The translations under genes and the position numbers were made by a program. Below, piece by piece: positions 20,036-31,768 of a DNA stretch of 64,000 bases. The DNA is from Ixodes scapularis (lineage: Eukaryota; Arthropoda; Arachnida; Ixodida; Ixodidae). The notes under the pieces were generated by a model that saw only the letters and a list, made by a program, of their open reading frames with translations, had not been told where the DNA came from and did not search any database. The DNA is taken from positions 26,912,749 through 26,976,748 of the forward strand of contig NW_024609839.1 in assembly GCF_016920785.2 (NCBI RefSeq), read 5' to 3'. How positions within the stretch are numbered: the first letter of the stretch is position 1; each line of letters opens with the position of its first letter.

Positions 20036-21425
20036 ATCATGGGACCTAAATGTAGATGGAAATGCGTGGACGGACGGACGAATGGACAGACAAAACTTTG
20101 GCATTGGAGGGGTTCCGATAAAAAGCGTTTTGCTTTAACACGCACTCGGCCACATTCAAACGCACATTCGTGAAACAGCCTTCACGGTAATGCTTGTGCT
20201 AGAACCTAAATATTAGCGTTAGCGTCACCGCTAATTGCCGGTCCGTACGTCCCGTGGCGACGCCATAAAAGAGCCTCGCCCCAGCGACACGTTTAATTGG
20301 CGACCGAATGTTGATTACGGACCAATGGAAACGAAGACGCATGCTCCCCCCGCTGTCGGACCCTCGTCCTTAAACCTTGGGAATGGCGTTGTAAACTCGG
20401 GTACGTCGACGCGAGAGAGCTACGAGCCCCTCTCGTATATACGCCGAGGGGAGAAGACTAGGGTTAACGACGGTAAGCGGACCGGGGGATGCTTAATGTC
20501 CCATTCTATCTCCGTTCAGTTCAACAGTGCCGCGTCCATTCCGAAGGTAGTAAGTATTGTGCGGGTTGCTGCGACAACTAGCAGCCTGCGCGAGCGGGGA
20601 ACGGATCGAGAGATTTTATGTTGTACCTCGATTCAATTACAACTGTACAGTTTTTTCTAAGTTGCGAAAACACAAAAGAAATACGGATTATAAAAGAAGC
20701 TATGGCAGCTGCAGTGCACGTAATTTTACAACGAGCTTAAACCGGAAGAAAAACAAACAACTAAATTATTGTACGTATAAAAAAAATATAACGAGTTATT
20801 GCATTCTAATGTAAATAGCGCAATTTTACATTTTTGAATGTGTTCCAGGGCGATCAGTCTACGCTGCTTGTTTCGGTAACAACTGTAAACTCTCGAGTGA
20901 ATGAATGCTAATAGATACGTTTTTAAAAGTGCGTGCTATCAAGTAGCTGCTCCGCCGAATATTCGAATCCACCATTGTTCGGGTGCGCACGCCCTCTGGG
21001 CACGAATTGGGCAGGAAAGGTGCGTCAGTGTCCGGCGTGAACTTGGCTTCGACCGTATACCGAGAACAAGTGCTGCGTCAACGTTTGACACGGACTTCTG
21101 AGCGTTTTTTATTTATATTTCGTCACAGATTATACCGATCACTAAAAAAAACATACAAGCTTGACCATGCGGACAAAGACTGGTAAGCGCATAATGCGTG
21201 AGGGGCCTTCCAGGGTAGACGAAAAGGGCGTCCGAACGGCACCGCCCACCGAAGATTCACTCCCGTTTCCGACCCACGCCGTGAGATGGCGCAGCGTAAC
21301 ATGAAAGGCCGCGAAGCGCTCGACAGCGAGTTCGCGCGCCGCGCCAATGGGTTTGTTTTTGCGGACTACCAAGCACCGACATTTTTAAGGTGGTGAGTTC
21401 GAATGCAGCCAAAACACCCAAAAAG

Positions 21426-21429
<4 letters not shown>

Positions 21430-21476
<47 letters not shown>
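21430..21476. repeat. (AT)n microsatellite
   Basis: An almost pure AT dinucleotide run with GTAT interruptions at its right end. Confidence 0.95.
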
Positions 21477-21477
<1 letters not shown>

Positions 21478-22501
21478 GCTTCTAATGGGCGTAAAGCTTT
21501 TCGGTGTCGGTTTTTCGTTACAGCCGGCCGTTTTAGCCGAATGTTGCAATCAAACGTCACAAAAAATTACGAAAATCGGCTGATAATACACGGTTTGTGT
21601 TAAAAGCGCTGGATCACGGCTTATTCACTGTGGGCAATTGTTTTCGGGAGTGATGGCTAGCGAAGGAAGCCGACGAGTGCCACGCTGATGATACACGCTC
21701 TTGGCGCTGTTGGATTGTTTGCACCCGATCGTAGCGTGGGCTGCGATCTGATGACCACTGCGCTCTGACTTGCGATTAAACCGAGTCTATATAATTCCCC
21801 CCTACTATCCTGGGACAACCACGATGACGGCGACTGCGAGAAAACAAGAAAGAGAACAAAAAAAATTAGAGAAGAGCGTGCGCGCCGGAGGAGAAGCGAA
21901 TGTTGCTCATTTCTCATTCAAGGGTCTTAGGGTGACCGCGTTCATTCACCAATCTGGGCGTCATTCAGTAGCTGTACACTGACACCGGCCTACGCGTGCT
22001 TGAAAACTTTGTCCAGGCCGTTATCAAACCAGGTATCGATCGTCCCTCCAAACGCCGGACATTCACCCACCGCATAGTAAAAGGGTAATACCGCTCTTTC
22101 ATTTCGTACCGGCGTCGTTAAAGGTTGAGGTTTTCACTTGAGACCGAGCTTTAGATTAGACTCTCAAGTCAGTGGACCGGGTCTCGCTTTATTTTCTTAC
22201 ACCCTTAGATTGAGCGGCCTTCATTCGTAAAGTATCGCACGATCCCGTCTCAACTAAGCCCTTCGTGAAAACCGACGGATGTACAGACACGAGATGTGCT
22301 TCGTCTTCTGCGCGTTGCATGACTGAAGTCGTAAAATGAAGCTTTCTGTTTTATAGGGTTTTTTTTCCCGGTGCGTTGTTTGCTCTTAAAGCCTCTCTCT
22401 GTACGGTCGCCTGGGTCGCGCACACAACCGTTGTAAATGGCCGACCCGGATACAACCGTCTCTTTCTCAACCCCAACCTCCCTCTCTCTCTTCCTCTCTC
22501 T

Positions 22502-22592
22502 CACACGCACATACACAGGCAGACACAAACACACACACACGCAAACACACACACGCACAGGCGCGCGCGCGCACACACACACACACACACAC
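22502..22592. repeat. (CA)n/(CG) mixed microsatellite
   Basis: ACACAC runs interrupted by GCG and AGGCAG words. It explains the Cys/Val and His/Thr-rich frames on both strands here. Confidence 0.95.
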
Positions 22593-24659
22593 GCATAGTT
22601 TCTTTCCCTCTTTGCACATCTTCGTCTTCGTGCTTAGCCGAAATATTATTTTCTTCCGTCTCCCTGTCGCGTTTACAGCGAGTCTTACATTTAGTTTGCT
22701 CAGAAATACGAACAAACAAAAGGCGCCGTCTATTAAACCGACTTGTTATTCGTCCGAGGGTAAAATAAAGCAGCAGAAAATGGAAGTTCGTCGTAGTCTA
22801 CATACCAGCCAATATATTTTTATTATTATTATTTTCTTACTAGAGCAGGCACGATCGAGCGCGCCCTCTAAGTTCGTAAACATTACTCGTTTAAAGCTTC
22901 TTCTCGACTCTCGGTTCTTAACTGAGTTATGACGGCTTCCAAACGTCCTGTTGCTGTTGGATTCGCGGATTTCTTTTCGGCTGTTTCTTTTTCTTCCTTT
23001 TACGTTTTCGCAAACGCTATAAAACTCTTCATGATAAACCCCCCAAAAAACCGACCGGCTTTATGACCCGGATCTGACTCTGCAAGTGAAACGCTTCAGA
23101 CTGCCCCTATCTTTGTCTCCACATTTTTGTCGAACTTTTTTTACTTTAAATAGTCCCGAACTTTCTAACAATCATTGACAACTTTTCTCTTTTCTTTTTC
23201 TTTTTCACGCCGACGAATGATTATTGTGACACTGACAACGTAAGCAGGGTGGTGCTTATTGTTTCATTGCTTGTCGCTTCGTTGTTCGGGCACCCGAGGG
23301 TGACCAAACGGCTGTGGTTTTGGTCACCTTCCACACTTCTGGCTTCACCTCTGGTGGCCCTCATGTCGCCTGCAGAAGATTCCTACCTCCATGCATGCTT
23401 ACAGCAAAATACAGTATTCGCTCGAGTAATAGACGCACTTCTTGTTTGTGAACAAGGCCCTTGCATCTACTTTCCTGCGGAACACAATACAGCCAATCAT
23501 CGCGTTCTGCACAAAAAACGCCATAAATAAGGAGGTCGAGAACACAATTCTCCCTAAAAGTGCGATCTGAGCAGGTAACTCTTTCGCGTGAAGATGTTAT
23601 CTCTGTCCCGTAAATCACTGCCATTTTTCGATCACGGTGATTCGCTGTTCCCATGCTCCGCGGGAAAGCAAACCCGCAGGCGTTGTTTATTAAGAGAGCG
23701 GCTATTACTCGAGCAAATACGGCAAACTCAGGACGTGACGAGTCCCGAATATTTTATTATCTCTCGACAGTTAATGAAAATGCGGCATTAAGAGGCTACG
23801 CCTTGTGTTTCGTAAGCTGTCGTTGATTATAATTCTCGAGTGAGACGCGAGAAGAAGCTTCGTGTAAGTTGGCATGTCAAACAGCTGACACGCTGCATGT
23901 TTGTCGGATCCGAGCCGAATTATACTTGTCCAATCTCAACCCCTATCGCATCTATCTCTCGGTCAGAGTATCAAACTCGAGTTTCTAACCCACACTTCAG
24001 AAAATGACACTGCAGCCACCTCGGTGCTCAAGATCTTTGTTGCTAGTTATCTCAGCTTTATCTGAAATTAGAGGAAACGCTTGCTACGCCATTGACCAAA
24101 CATGGCCCGGACCCAGAAATAGCCCGTGCCACCCAAGCCGGGTCCGGTCCGAGAGCGGAAACAATCCGTACTACCCGGCCCTGGCCCGGGCTTTCGGGTT
24201 GGCCCGGCTTCGTGCAGAGCTCTTATCCATAGAGCTTATCAAGTCACATTTTTAATCAGAACAATCACCATTTCCCCACGCTCTTTACTAAGCACCAAAA
24301 TGGTGGCGCCAACAAGGCAATCGGCGATTGGGGTGCCAGTACTCTAAGCTTACATTATTTAATGGCTCTAAGCAATCAATCAAAAATAAAACGCTCAAAC
24401 TTTTTCCTTCATTACGACTTCTTGTCCACGAGCATCTCTGCATGCGCTGGAGAGCTCAATATCTCACTATCTACTCTCAAGTAGATACTATCTACTCTCA
24501 AGTAGGTACTATCTACGCTTTGAAAAGTCCCGTGCGTAGTGTTAAAATTTCTAAAGCAGTGCACAATTGCTGAGCGCGCAACACTATATAACGTGATATT
24601 CTAAACATAAGCTTCAAGAATTAGGTGGCAATAATAGAGGTTTAGGGCTTCAATTCCAC

Positions 24660-25070
24660 TTGGTTCATGTATTGTTTGATCGTTATTTTCAACCGAATTA
24701 TTTTTATAGTTATAAGAGGATTTGTGAACTCGTGTAATTAGAGTCGCTGCACAACAGGAGAGCAATTCGTGGGCTGACATATCTGTATAAGATCGTATAT
24801 GGTATATTTGATTCACCAGAGCTACTTAGTCACATTTACTTGCACGTTCCTCGTAGGTCTAGTAGACTTTATACTTTGTTTTATCCTACCGATTTTTACC
24901 ATGCTGCACCCATGACACGCCTACAACGGACGTATAACCATTCAGAACGGATTTATGGGAATGTTAGTCTTGATATTTTTTATGAAGAGCGTAAATTTCG
25001 AAAGTGTGTTGAGACTATTGTTTTTTGTCCTAGCATTTCGTTTTTATCCTGTTTAATATTTTACTACTAA
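24660..25070 (+). pseudogene. Non-LTR (LINE) reverse transcriptase, C-terminal remnant
   Basis: One plus-strand frame, broken by a TAA at 24735-24737, reads YSYKRICELV, stop, LESLHNRRAIRGL, TYLYKIVYGIFDSPELLS, then HVPRRSSRLYTLFYP, ..RLQRTYN and LDIFYEERKFRK. The order of RR..FLYK(I/L)..G..D...LL, P.R..R....F, N and DIF is the typical end of jockey/CR1/I-type LINE ORF2 proteins, after the polymerase domain. No catalytic motif or endonuclease is left. The element is 5' truncated, as usual for target-primed insertions, and its 3' end after about 25030 is AT-rich. Confidence 0.75.
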
Positions 25071-25249
25071 TTGACTCATTGATAAGTGCACCACTCAAGA
25101 GGCGTTCAGCTGTTGGTGAGTCACTCAAAATAAAAGCAAAACAAAACAACATTAGTAATGTTGTTTGTGTCTACCAACTAATCTACAGGGATTCCATCTC
25201 TTCCAGCAGACGGCACACTTTCGAAATGCGTCTCTTCATTGCCAACATG

Positions 25250-25710
25250 AGCGATCGAAAGCGTGGCTTTGGTCGGCCTTTTGCGATGGGCCAAATGCTG
25301 ACTATGACCTCAGCAAAGGATCTCTCATCGACGGAAATGAGAGGAATGTAAAAATTTCAACTTTTACGGTGTTCGCATTGTTGGTATCAAAGCGCAATGA
25401 TTTCAAGCTTCCACCATGCTCATTACGGACACCATCGAACTTAATATTCGCAAGGTCACCAGAGGGAACCATAGGCAGTATTCGCTGGCGGCCATAGCTG
25501 CGTGTGCGACTGCTGAGCACGTGCTGCCGGCGAGCTTCCACAGTTCTTTTACAACGTGCATTTCGCACCATCAAGATTGCCGGTCTTAGCAGGCTATTAA
25601 TGTGAGCTCATTCTGAGCATGCGCTCTAAACATCGCCCTCAAATATGGCGTCCAGTGAATACCCCCTATAGGAGGGCGACACCAAAACATCTCGCTGACA
25701 TTCATGGCAA
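25250..25710 (+). repeat. Dispersed repeat X, copy 1, interrupted by a MITE
   Basis: The blocks GCTTTGGTCGGCCTTTTGCG..GGGCCAAAT, TCAACTTTTACGGTGTT, GGACACCATCGAACTTAATA and GGGAACCATA are collinear with 57490-57800. A MITE (25471-25670) splits the copy, and the repeat resumes at GGAGGGCGACACCAAAACAT. A third partial copy is at 34085-34150. Confidence 0.75.
25471..25670. mobile_element. TA-flanked MITE, family A, copy 2 (nested)
   Basis: The ends ATAGGCAGTATTCGCTGGCG and CAGTGAATACCCCCTATA match the family of 8056 and 58186. It sits inside repeat X; the unoccupied version of the site is visible at about 57766 (AACCATAAGAGGGCGCC). The ends have drifted more than in the other copies. Confidence 0.85.
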
Positions 25711-26572
25711 ACGCCACCAGGTGGTGCTCCAGTCTTGGACGTCCCAGATAACTTCCGGTTCATAAAAAGAATGAACAAAGCGCTCCTTAACACCGCTGCT
25801 TGAATTGTCGATGAAACGTTTAACCACCAATTCTCCAGGTGAATGCCAAAAAAAAAAAAATGAAGAAGCTCGAAATCTGTTAAATGTTTTCGAATATTCT
25901 TGTATACCAACTTGCCTCCTTCAAGACGTTAAATTGTACAGCCGAAGACCCTCGTTAAATCAGCAAGTTTAGCGATCAACGTGTAGCATTTATGCTTTCT
26001 AGCACTCGTGACGTAAGCAAGTTCGATAGACTTCCAAAGACGGAGCGACCGCAAGTCGCTTAGGACGCAAGCAGCGGTTCATGTTTGTAAACAGCAAAAG
26101 CGTCTATGGATGCGCTACATACACAATATATTTTTCCTTCAGTGTTTTATAAGAACTGCACGAAACTCTTTTGTATAATTATTATATATACCCCCTAAAA
26201 GTAGGGTAAACGGAAGGAGGAGAAACAGTAAGGGAGACAGCGATCGGGAGGGCAGTGGCCGATTCAAGAGCTACTTTGTTCATATGTTTTTGTTCATATA
26301 TATAATTTATAGCGATCAAAAACAATTCACACTGAAACGCGCACACCAGTAAAAAGGGGCCACTCATTCGGCGCGAACTATCAACTCAGCGTCCTATTCG
26401 GTCTTATATTTTTCGCGCAGTTTGTTGGTCTACCATACTTCTTTTTGTTGCTTGGTAAAACTACACTTTCTCGGAGAAGGCTGTAAAGTGTAAAGGGTTG
26501 CTAACACATTTTTCGTCTAGCTTCACAATGTTATCAGCCTCAATAATTTGTGGCTGAGATGCGTATGAATTA
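25711..26572. other. Non-coding stretch
   Basis: No gene is supported. A short tandem duplication of about 27 bp (GGCTGAGATGCGTATGAAT and AGCTGAGATGAGTCTGAAT) lies near 26551-26600. There is an A-run at 25849-25861. Confidence 0.45.
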
Positions 26573-26695
26573 TTAGCTGAGATGAGTCTGAATAGCTAAC
26601 TTGCCCAATTCTTTATCATTAGGTTGCTCCATTGCCTCCTCCATGCTCACAAAGCCTGGCAGTTCGACGACGAAGCCATAGGGTGTCCGGTCGCA
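26573..26695 (-). pseudogene. C-terminal coding fragment, unrecognised
   Basis: A minus-strand frame of 40 codons ends in TAA and has strongly gene-like composition (TPYGFVVELPGFVSMEEAME, NDKELGKLAIQTHLS). Two codons upstream the frame meets a stop and no acceptor site is visible, so this is probably a frameshifted remnant of a once-coding sequence. No family was recognised. Adjacent upstream DNA in another frame (KLCAEYKVNREMLA) may continue it across an indel. Confidence 0.3.
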
Positions 26696-28491
26696 GATTT
26701 AGAGCGCGAGGGTCTGGTACCAGCGAGCATTTCTCGGTTAACCTTGTATTCAGCGCACAGCTTTTGCAGCGGCGAGGACCCGAAACATGGTTTTTGAACC
26801 CGACGAGAAAAGAAGCGGTAGCGCGAGGAACGCGAGGAGCATGAGCGGCCAATCCATCGCTCGGGAGAAGTGTGTGTTCGGCGTCTCGCCGCAACGGGGC
26901 GCCCGTTACATGACCCTCCTCCCATCCGTTGTCTGCCGCTGTACCCTTTCACTTTCGGCGGCCGTGTCTCGTGGCGATCTGCCAGGTTTTGTTAGTATAA
27001 ATGAGGCTATGGTTGTTCATATTGTTATCCACTTTTCAAAGGGAAAACGAGGGTCATTTGCGTCTAGTGAGACAGCGCAGTCAACCTAAGCAAACGTATT
27101 GTATCCCCTAGAAACATGAGACACGTACCAACGTTTCAGAGCAACCGAGAGAAGCCTATAGCTATTCATAACAAAGCCCGATATCAAACACGGCCAAAAA
27201 ATGGCCATTCAAGGTCTAGTTGTGCCCAGCAGCCCAATCTGTAAACTACACCCCACACCATTCATCGCGCGCGAGGCTGTCTGTTAAACGTGTCCCTTTG
27301 TTCCAACAATTTCTTATGGGAATGCTTAAGCGTAAGTAATGCAGTTTTATCCATTCAGCGTAGAAAAGGCCCGCGCTTATGTTAAACGACCAGACATAAA
27401 AAGTTTCACGTACTACAGGACTGTTTTTATGCATAAAAAAGAAGAAAAACAGCAAGCAAACTTGTGCCCCCCCACCAAAAAAAAAAAAAAAAAGGTCAGT
27501 GTGTCGTTGCTTTGACTATATGAACTCAGTCGCTAAACGTTAACAGCTCTCCCCAGAAAATGCAACCAATGCTTCCTCCCCTCACCGATTGTACACCATA
27601 CGCGTTTAATTGAATCGACACCTCACAACGAGGGCACAAAAAAAAAAAGAAAAAAAAAAGAGTGGGCGCTTTATTGCCACGAGGCAAGCACTTCATTACA
27701 TCCAGCACAACAACACGCAGCCGGTCATTCAAAGGCGGCGATCTATAAAACCCACCGGCCACAGCGCTCCAACATCCCTCTAATCCAAGGGCTATGGGAT
27801 TAGGGATTAGGCAAGTGAGAGCCTTCCCTACGGCTCTCCCTTTATCCTCTTCTGCCCTCTCCTCTCCCCATCCCCCGTGAAACTTCATCTTGGCGAACGT
27901 CGTCCCTTCGTCCCCACTCCGACGTATCTTTGACGTCCAGTCGAGCGCGGCCGCAACAAACGTCGCAGAGCCCTTGTCCTCATTCCATGGAGCGACATCG
28001 AGTTCCCCGGCCCTGCTGTGGATTGTTCTCGCCTGCGCATTGTTGATTGGAGATCGCCAACCTGACCTCACTGCGCTTGCGCAACGAATCGAAACTGTCG
28101 CCAAAGCAGCAGCGGCTACGTTCTGCGTGTCCCCTCTCGTCACATGAGCAGCGTGTAAGAACGCGTACAACAGAAATAAAAAAAAATGTGGGCTTTCAGA
28201 TCGAAAAAGTAGGGTTCACGTTGTATGCGTGCATCGGGGGCTGCGGTTCACAAGCGATTTCACGCCATCTTGAGTCCCAATGGGACCGCGTAGGGAGCCG
28301 CCATTGGACCACCGAGGGAGGAAACGTGTAAGTCTGTATGTGTGTGTGTGTGAGCGCGCAAGCGCGAGTCAAGGTTGCCAGTCGAGCTTGTCGGCTTTGT
28401 GAGTCCTGCGTGGTCTGGCAACGTGCGCGCGCTCTCTGACAAAAGCCGTGCTGCGATGTCGCGAAGGAGACGGAGGAAACGAAAATAATAA
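26696..28491. other. CpG-containing non-coding stretch
   Basis: A 214-codon minus-strand frame (27526-28170) spans GC-rich DNA but ends in a poly-Phe run translated from an A-tract, with AATAAA just upstream, as a retroposed tail would show. A-runs lie at 27476-27493 and 27639-27660. No product is recognisable. Confidence 0.45.
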
Positions 28492-28523
28492 TTGTACCCC
28501 AGTAATAAAATACTGGGGTACAA
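28492..28523. repeat. Perfect 13-bp stem, 6-nt loop
   Basis: TTGTACCCCAGTA, loop ATAAAA, TACTGGGGTACAA. Confidence 0.9.
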
Positions 28524-28979
28524 AACTATTGTGCAGGAAAACGAATCAGCGGAGCGTGAATGCGGTTTCAACGCCGTGCACGGGCTGTGACGCACTCTTG
28601 AGAAATGTATCGAGATCAATAGAGCCGGGATATAAGAAAAGTATAAAAGTACGGCGAGACCGCAGACACGACTCGAAACTTCGAGAAATTTTGGGGGATG
28701 GTTCCTACTAACTTCGACTAAGAAAGAACACGATTCGAGTCGATTTCTTCTACTTTCATGTGCGTGTGCGGGGTGGGTCTTCGTAAAAAGGGCGCGCGGT
28801 TGTTTGTCACTGCCAAAGCGACACTTGTATCCAACTTCGTTTTGCACCTTCCTGAAGAGGGAACGTTTACTGCAAAATAGGCTGGGAAGAAAAGAAACTT
28901 GGAGAAGGGGACACGGTACCGAAAAGCACAATGGAATTCTTTTTTTGTGCTTGAAGCATCATTAGAATTATTGCAGTCC

Positions 28980-29337
28980 AAGCTGCGTTCGAAAAAAATC
29001 TAGATAGCAAAGTCTGTCTTCGCAGAATATCTACCGAAAGCTTTGCGTTGACCAACCGATACTTTCGCTCAAAAAACTGGCTTCCGGCGGTGGACAACCA
29101 AGCGGCAAAGAGCGCCGGAGATGTCAATCCCTCCGCCTCCTCCCACCGCTCCGCAAGTAAAGCCGCCCGCGATAGAGTCGTTCCTTGCCCGCTTATAGTT
29201 TCGATTCGCAGCCGTGTACGAGGTTGAATCGGCCACAATTGGCTGAATCGTATAGACTCCCGCAATGTTTTCATTGAAACTTTCACGGCACGACCGACCG
29301 CATCAGGGTCGATCGTCCATTCTTCGTATACCCCCAA
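28980..29337 (-). CDS. Hypothetical coding exon or remnant
   Basis: A minus-strand frame of about 120 codons reads with balanced composition: VYEEWTIDPDAVGRAVKVSM, WPIQPRTRLRIETISGQG, ALLAERWEEAEGLTSPALF, SQFFERKYRLVNAKLSVDIL. No ATG opens it; the frame begins after a stop about 16 codons upstream of VYEEW. No family is recognised, and neither donor nor acceptor is convincing. It could be an old element-encoded or captured protein fragment. The neighbouring minus-strand frame at 29370-29609 (CPQILLSSCLEINSVYFVRW) may be a frameshifted part of the same unit. Confidence 0.25.
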
Positions 29338-31235
29338 AAATAAGAATGTAAAAAGTTGATGAAAACTGTTTAGGTAACAACCTCATTAAGTAATTGTGCC
29401 TTGTTTCTAGTGTCTGCCACGGCCAGCAACTTGACAGCAAAGCTAAAAGAATCGAACAGCCACAGTCCCACTGCTCTCTTCCATCGCACAAAATACACGG
29501 AGTTGATCTCCAGACATGATGACAGAAGTATCTGCGGACAGGGTGGAAGCCCATCTTCGAATCGCCGTTTTCTTCCTACATTTTGCCACGTGCAGGGCCG
29601 AACAAGCAACGCTTGGTCACGGAGTTCTAGAAGACTCGCGTTTCTTCTTTTTCGGGGAGTAACCCTTATCGTTTCGTCCTATTTTCTTGTTCTCAAAAGT
29701 GCCTGTTCATTCTTACCCCGAACGCTCGATGCTCGAACCTTCTTTGCCGAATTTTGATGATGCCGACGCAAAACTGAAAAGGAGCGGCCCGCGACCTTGT
29801 CGAGTGAGTCTCGCTCTCGCTCGCTGTTACGCCGCCAAATCGCCGCACGCTTTTCTACTGTCTCGACGCTCGGCTTTTATTTCGTTTGGCGACACAAGTT
29901 CGCCTATTAACCTTTGTTTTTAGTTTACTGTTTATCGTCTCCTCGGCTTCATTTGTGACAATATGAATGCTTCGTTCATGTCTCAAGACATTGTTCGTGC
30001 GACCAACGTTAGAGGACCGTCATACAAGGAACGCCTCAGACTGGGCCTGCAGATGGTCTTTTGTATGATGCATTAGCAGTCTGAATGCGACTTAACGCAA
30101 GTTGGATTAAAACACAAAATATCTGGAACGACTAAAAAATAAACCCTATGTGTGACGATCACGGGTCAAGGAACACCGGATTTTTACGAAGGTCGAAAAC
30201 GAGAGCGGTCTAAACTCCCACGCCAAGCAGCAAAAACAGGCGCACTTAAAAAAAAAAAGAGAGAGAGAGAAGGAACGCGTCTGGCCTACAGCACCCCGTC
30301 TCAAACCAGTCGTCCGCAAACATCAAACTCAAAAGCCCAGAAGGAGACTCGTTTTGTGTCCAAGAGGGAAAAACCACCGGCATCAGATTTGGAAGCACCT
30401 CGTGCATCGCCGACCTCAACTCTCAAAAAACAAAAAAAGAAACAGAAATATCTATCGCGTTTCACGAAGCGTTTTATTCGATTTCCGAAATCCCATTGCA
30501 GCCTTTTTTTTTTTCGTCTTCGCCTACCTTTTATTTCGTTCATGTTTTATTCTGTTCACCCCCCCCCCCCCCCCCCCCCCACCAACCATTTCCTTTCCCT
30601 AGTCCTCCAAACATAAAATGAGACAAGGTTGAAACGTTGAAACGAACAGACTCACAACTTGCTCTCTTCAGAGTCCTGAAACCTAAAATGCGATCAACCG
30701 TCAAAATGGCCGCCTTCCAGCCCTCTCTCTCTCTCTTTATATATGTATATATTTGACCCTTATTCTTTCTTTTAGTTTCTCTTTCTTTCGAAATATTCAC
30801 CAAGATTCGTGTTTGGCAATTTCGCATGAGTGGGCACACGTATCATTTTTTTTTTCGTCCCTCTCATTACTAGTTTTTTTTTTTTTTGTCCGTTCCTTCA
30901 CGTCAGTCTATTCATTGAAGTAGGCATCATAGAGCACAATGTTGCACACACGCAACCGCAACATGTGTTGTATGGGATCGAGATTATAAAAGAAATGAAG
31001 AGGAAACGATATTTAGAAGGAAAAAAAAGGCCCTCAAAGAAGCAGTGTTTAAATAAAATAAATAAAGTAAACAATAGAGGAGGGAAAACGTTCCGTAAGG
31101 GAGACCGGATTTGGTGGAGTGCGCAGTGATGCGACATGTTCGAACCGCGCGTCGAATAATACGCTCTCCATCGACATGACGGGTACAGTCGGAGAAAGAG
31201 GGAGGAGAGAAAGAGGGGGGGAGAGGGGAGGCGGT
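29338..31235. other. Non-coding stretch with homopolymers
   Basis: No gene is supported. Part of 29425-29545 is similar to 45965-46045 (shared GACAG.AGTATCTGCGGACAGG). T-, A- and C-runs are frequent from 30245 to 30900. Confidence 0.45.
30559..30580. repeat. (C)22 homopolymer
   Basis: Twenty-two consecutive C. Confidence 0.95.
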
Positions 31236-31250
31236 GGGGGGGGGGGGGGG
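31236..31250. repeat. (G)15 homopolymer in G/A-rich DNA
   Basis: Fifteen consecutive G after a GGGAGAGGGG-type stretch. Confidence 0.95.
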
Positions 31251-31459
31251 AGCTTTGTGTCGCAGCTTACGCCAATGAGCATGAACGAATTGTCGCGATT
31301 ACATGATTCAGGCTAGATGACAGGGATGTCGCGAACTTTTTTTCGAAAAGGGAGGATTCTCTTAAAGATGGCTCCCCTCTTCTGGTTCCTATCTCGGGTC
31401 GTTACGACCAGGGTTACCGATCGGCAAAAACAATTTCGACAATCTGTGTGTTAAAAAAA

Positions 31460-31467
31460 AAATATAT

Positions 31468-31547
<80 letters not shown>
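31460..31547. repeat. (AT)n array left of palindrome
   Basis: An AT dinucleotide run of about 88 bp with one phase break (AATAT) near 31479. Confidence 0.95.
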
Positions 31548-31548
<1 letters not shown>

Positions 31549-31585
31549 CGGGCATGGTGGCGGGAGGCCGAAGGCGTGGGTATAA

Positions 31586-31768
31586 AACTGAGAAGAAAAA
31601 AACCCTTAGTGAAAAACAGCAACAACGGACGATTTAATCTTCGACGTTTCGGCCGGAGTCCGGCCTTCGTCAGGAAGACTTCCTGACGAAGGCCGGACTC
31701 CGGCCGAAACGTCGAAGATGAAATCGTCCGTTGTTGCTGTTTTTCACTAAGGGTTTTTTTCTTCTCAG

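Larger units (their letters stand above)
20036..24655. other. Long repeat- and microsatellite-bearing stretch without a supported gene
   Basis: A 141-codon plus-strand frame (20235-20657) starts well in CpG-rich DNA with CCAAT words, but nothing identifies it. Microsatellites lie at 21430 and 22502. A hairpin GGTGACCAAA..TTTGGTCACC lies near 23298-23330. GGCCCGG-rich DNA at 24105-24215 is low-complexity. A direct duplication TATCTACTCTCAAGTAG occurs at about 24465-24515. Confidence 0.5.

Noticed and set aside
27526..28170. 214-codon minus-strand open frame
   Set aside because: Ends in poly-Phe from an A-tract and spans GC-rich DNA where several frames are open. An AATAAA near its end suggests a retroposed tail, but no protein family could be named.
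28260..28931. 223-codon minus-strand open frame
   Set aside because: It crosses a TG microsatellite and the 28492 hairpin; composition is that of random AT/CpG mixture, and no family is seen.
28980..29337. Endogenous viral element
   Set aside because: The gene-like frame invites this idea, but no conserved viral motif is visible, so no viral origin is claimed.
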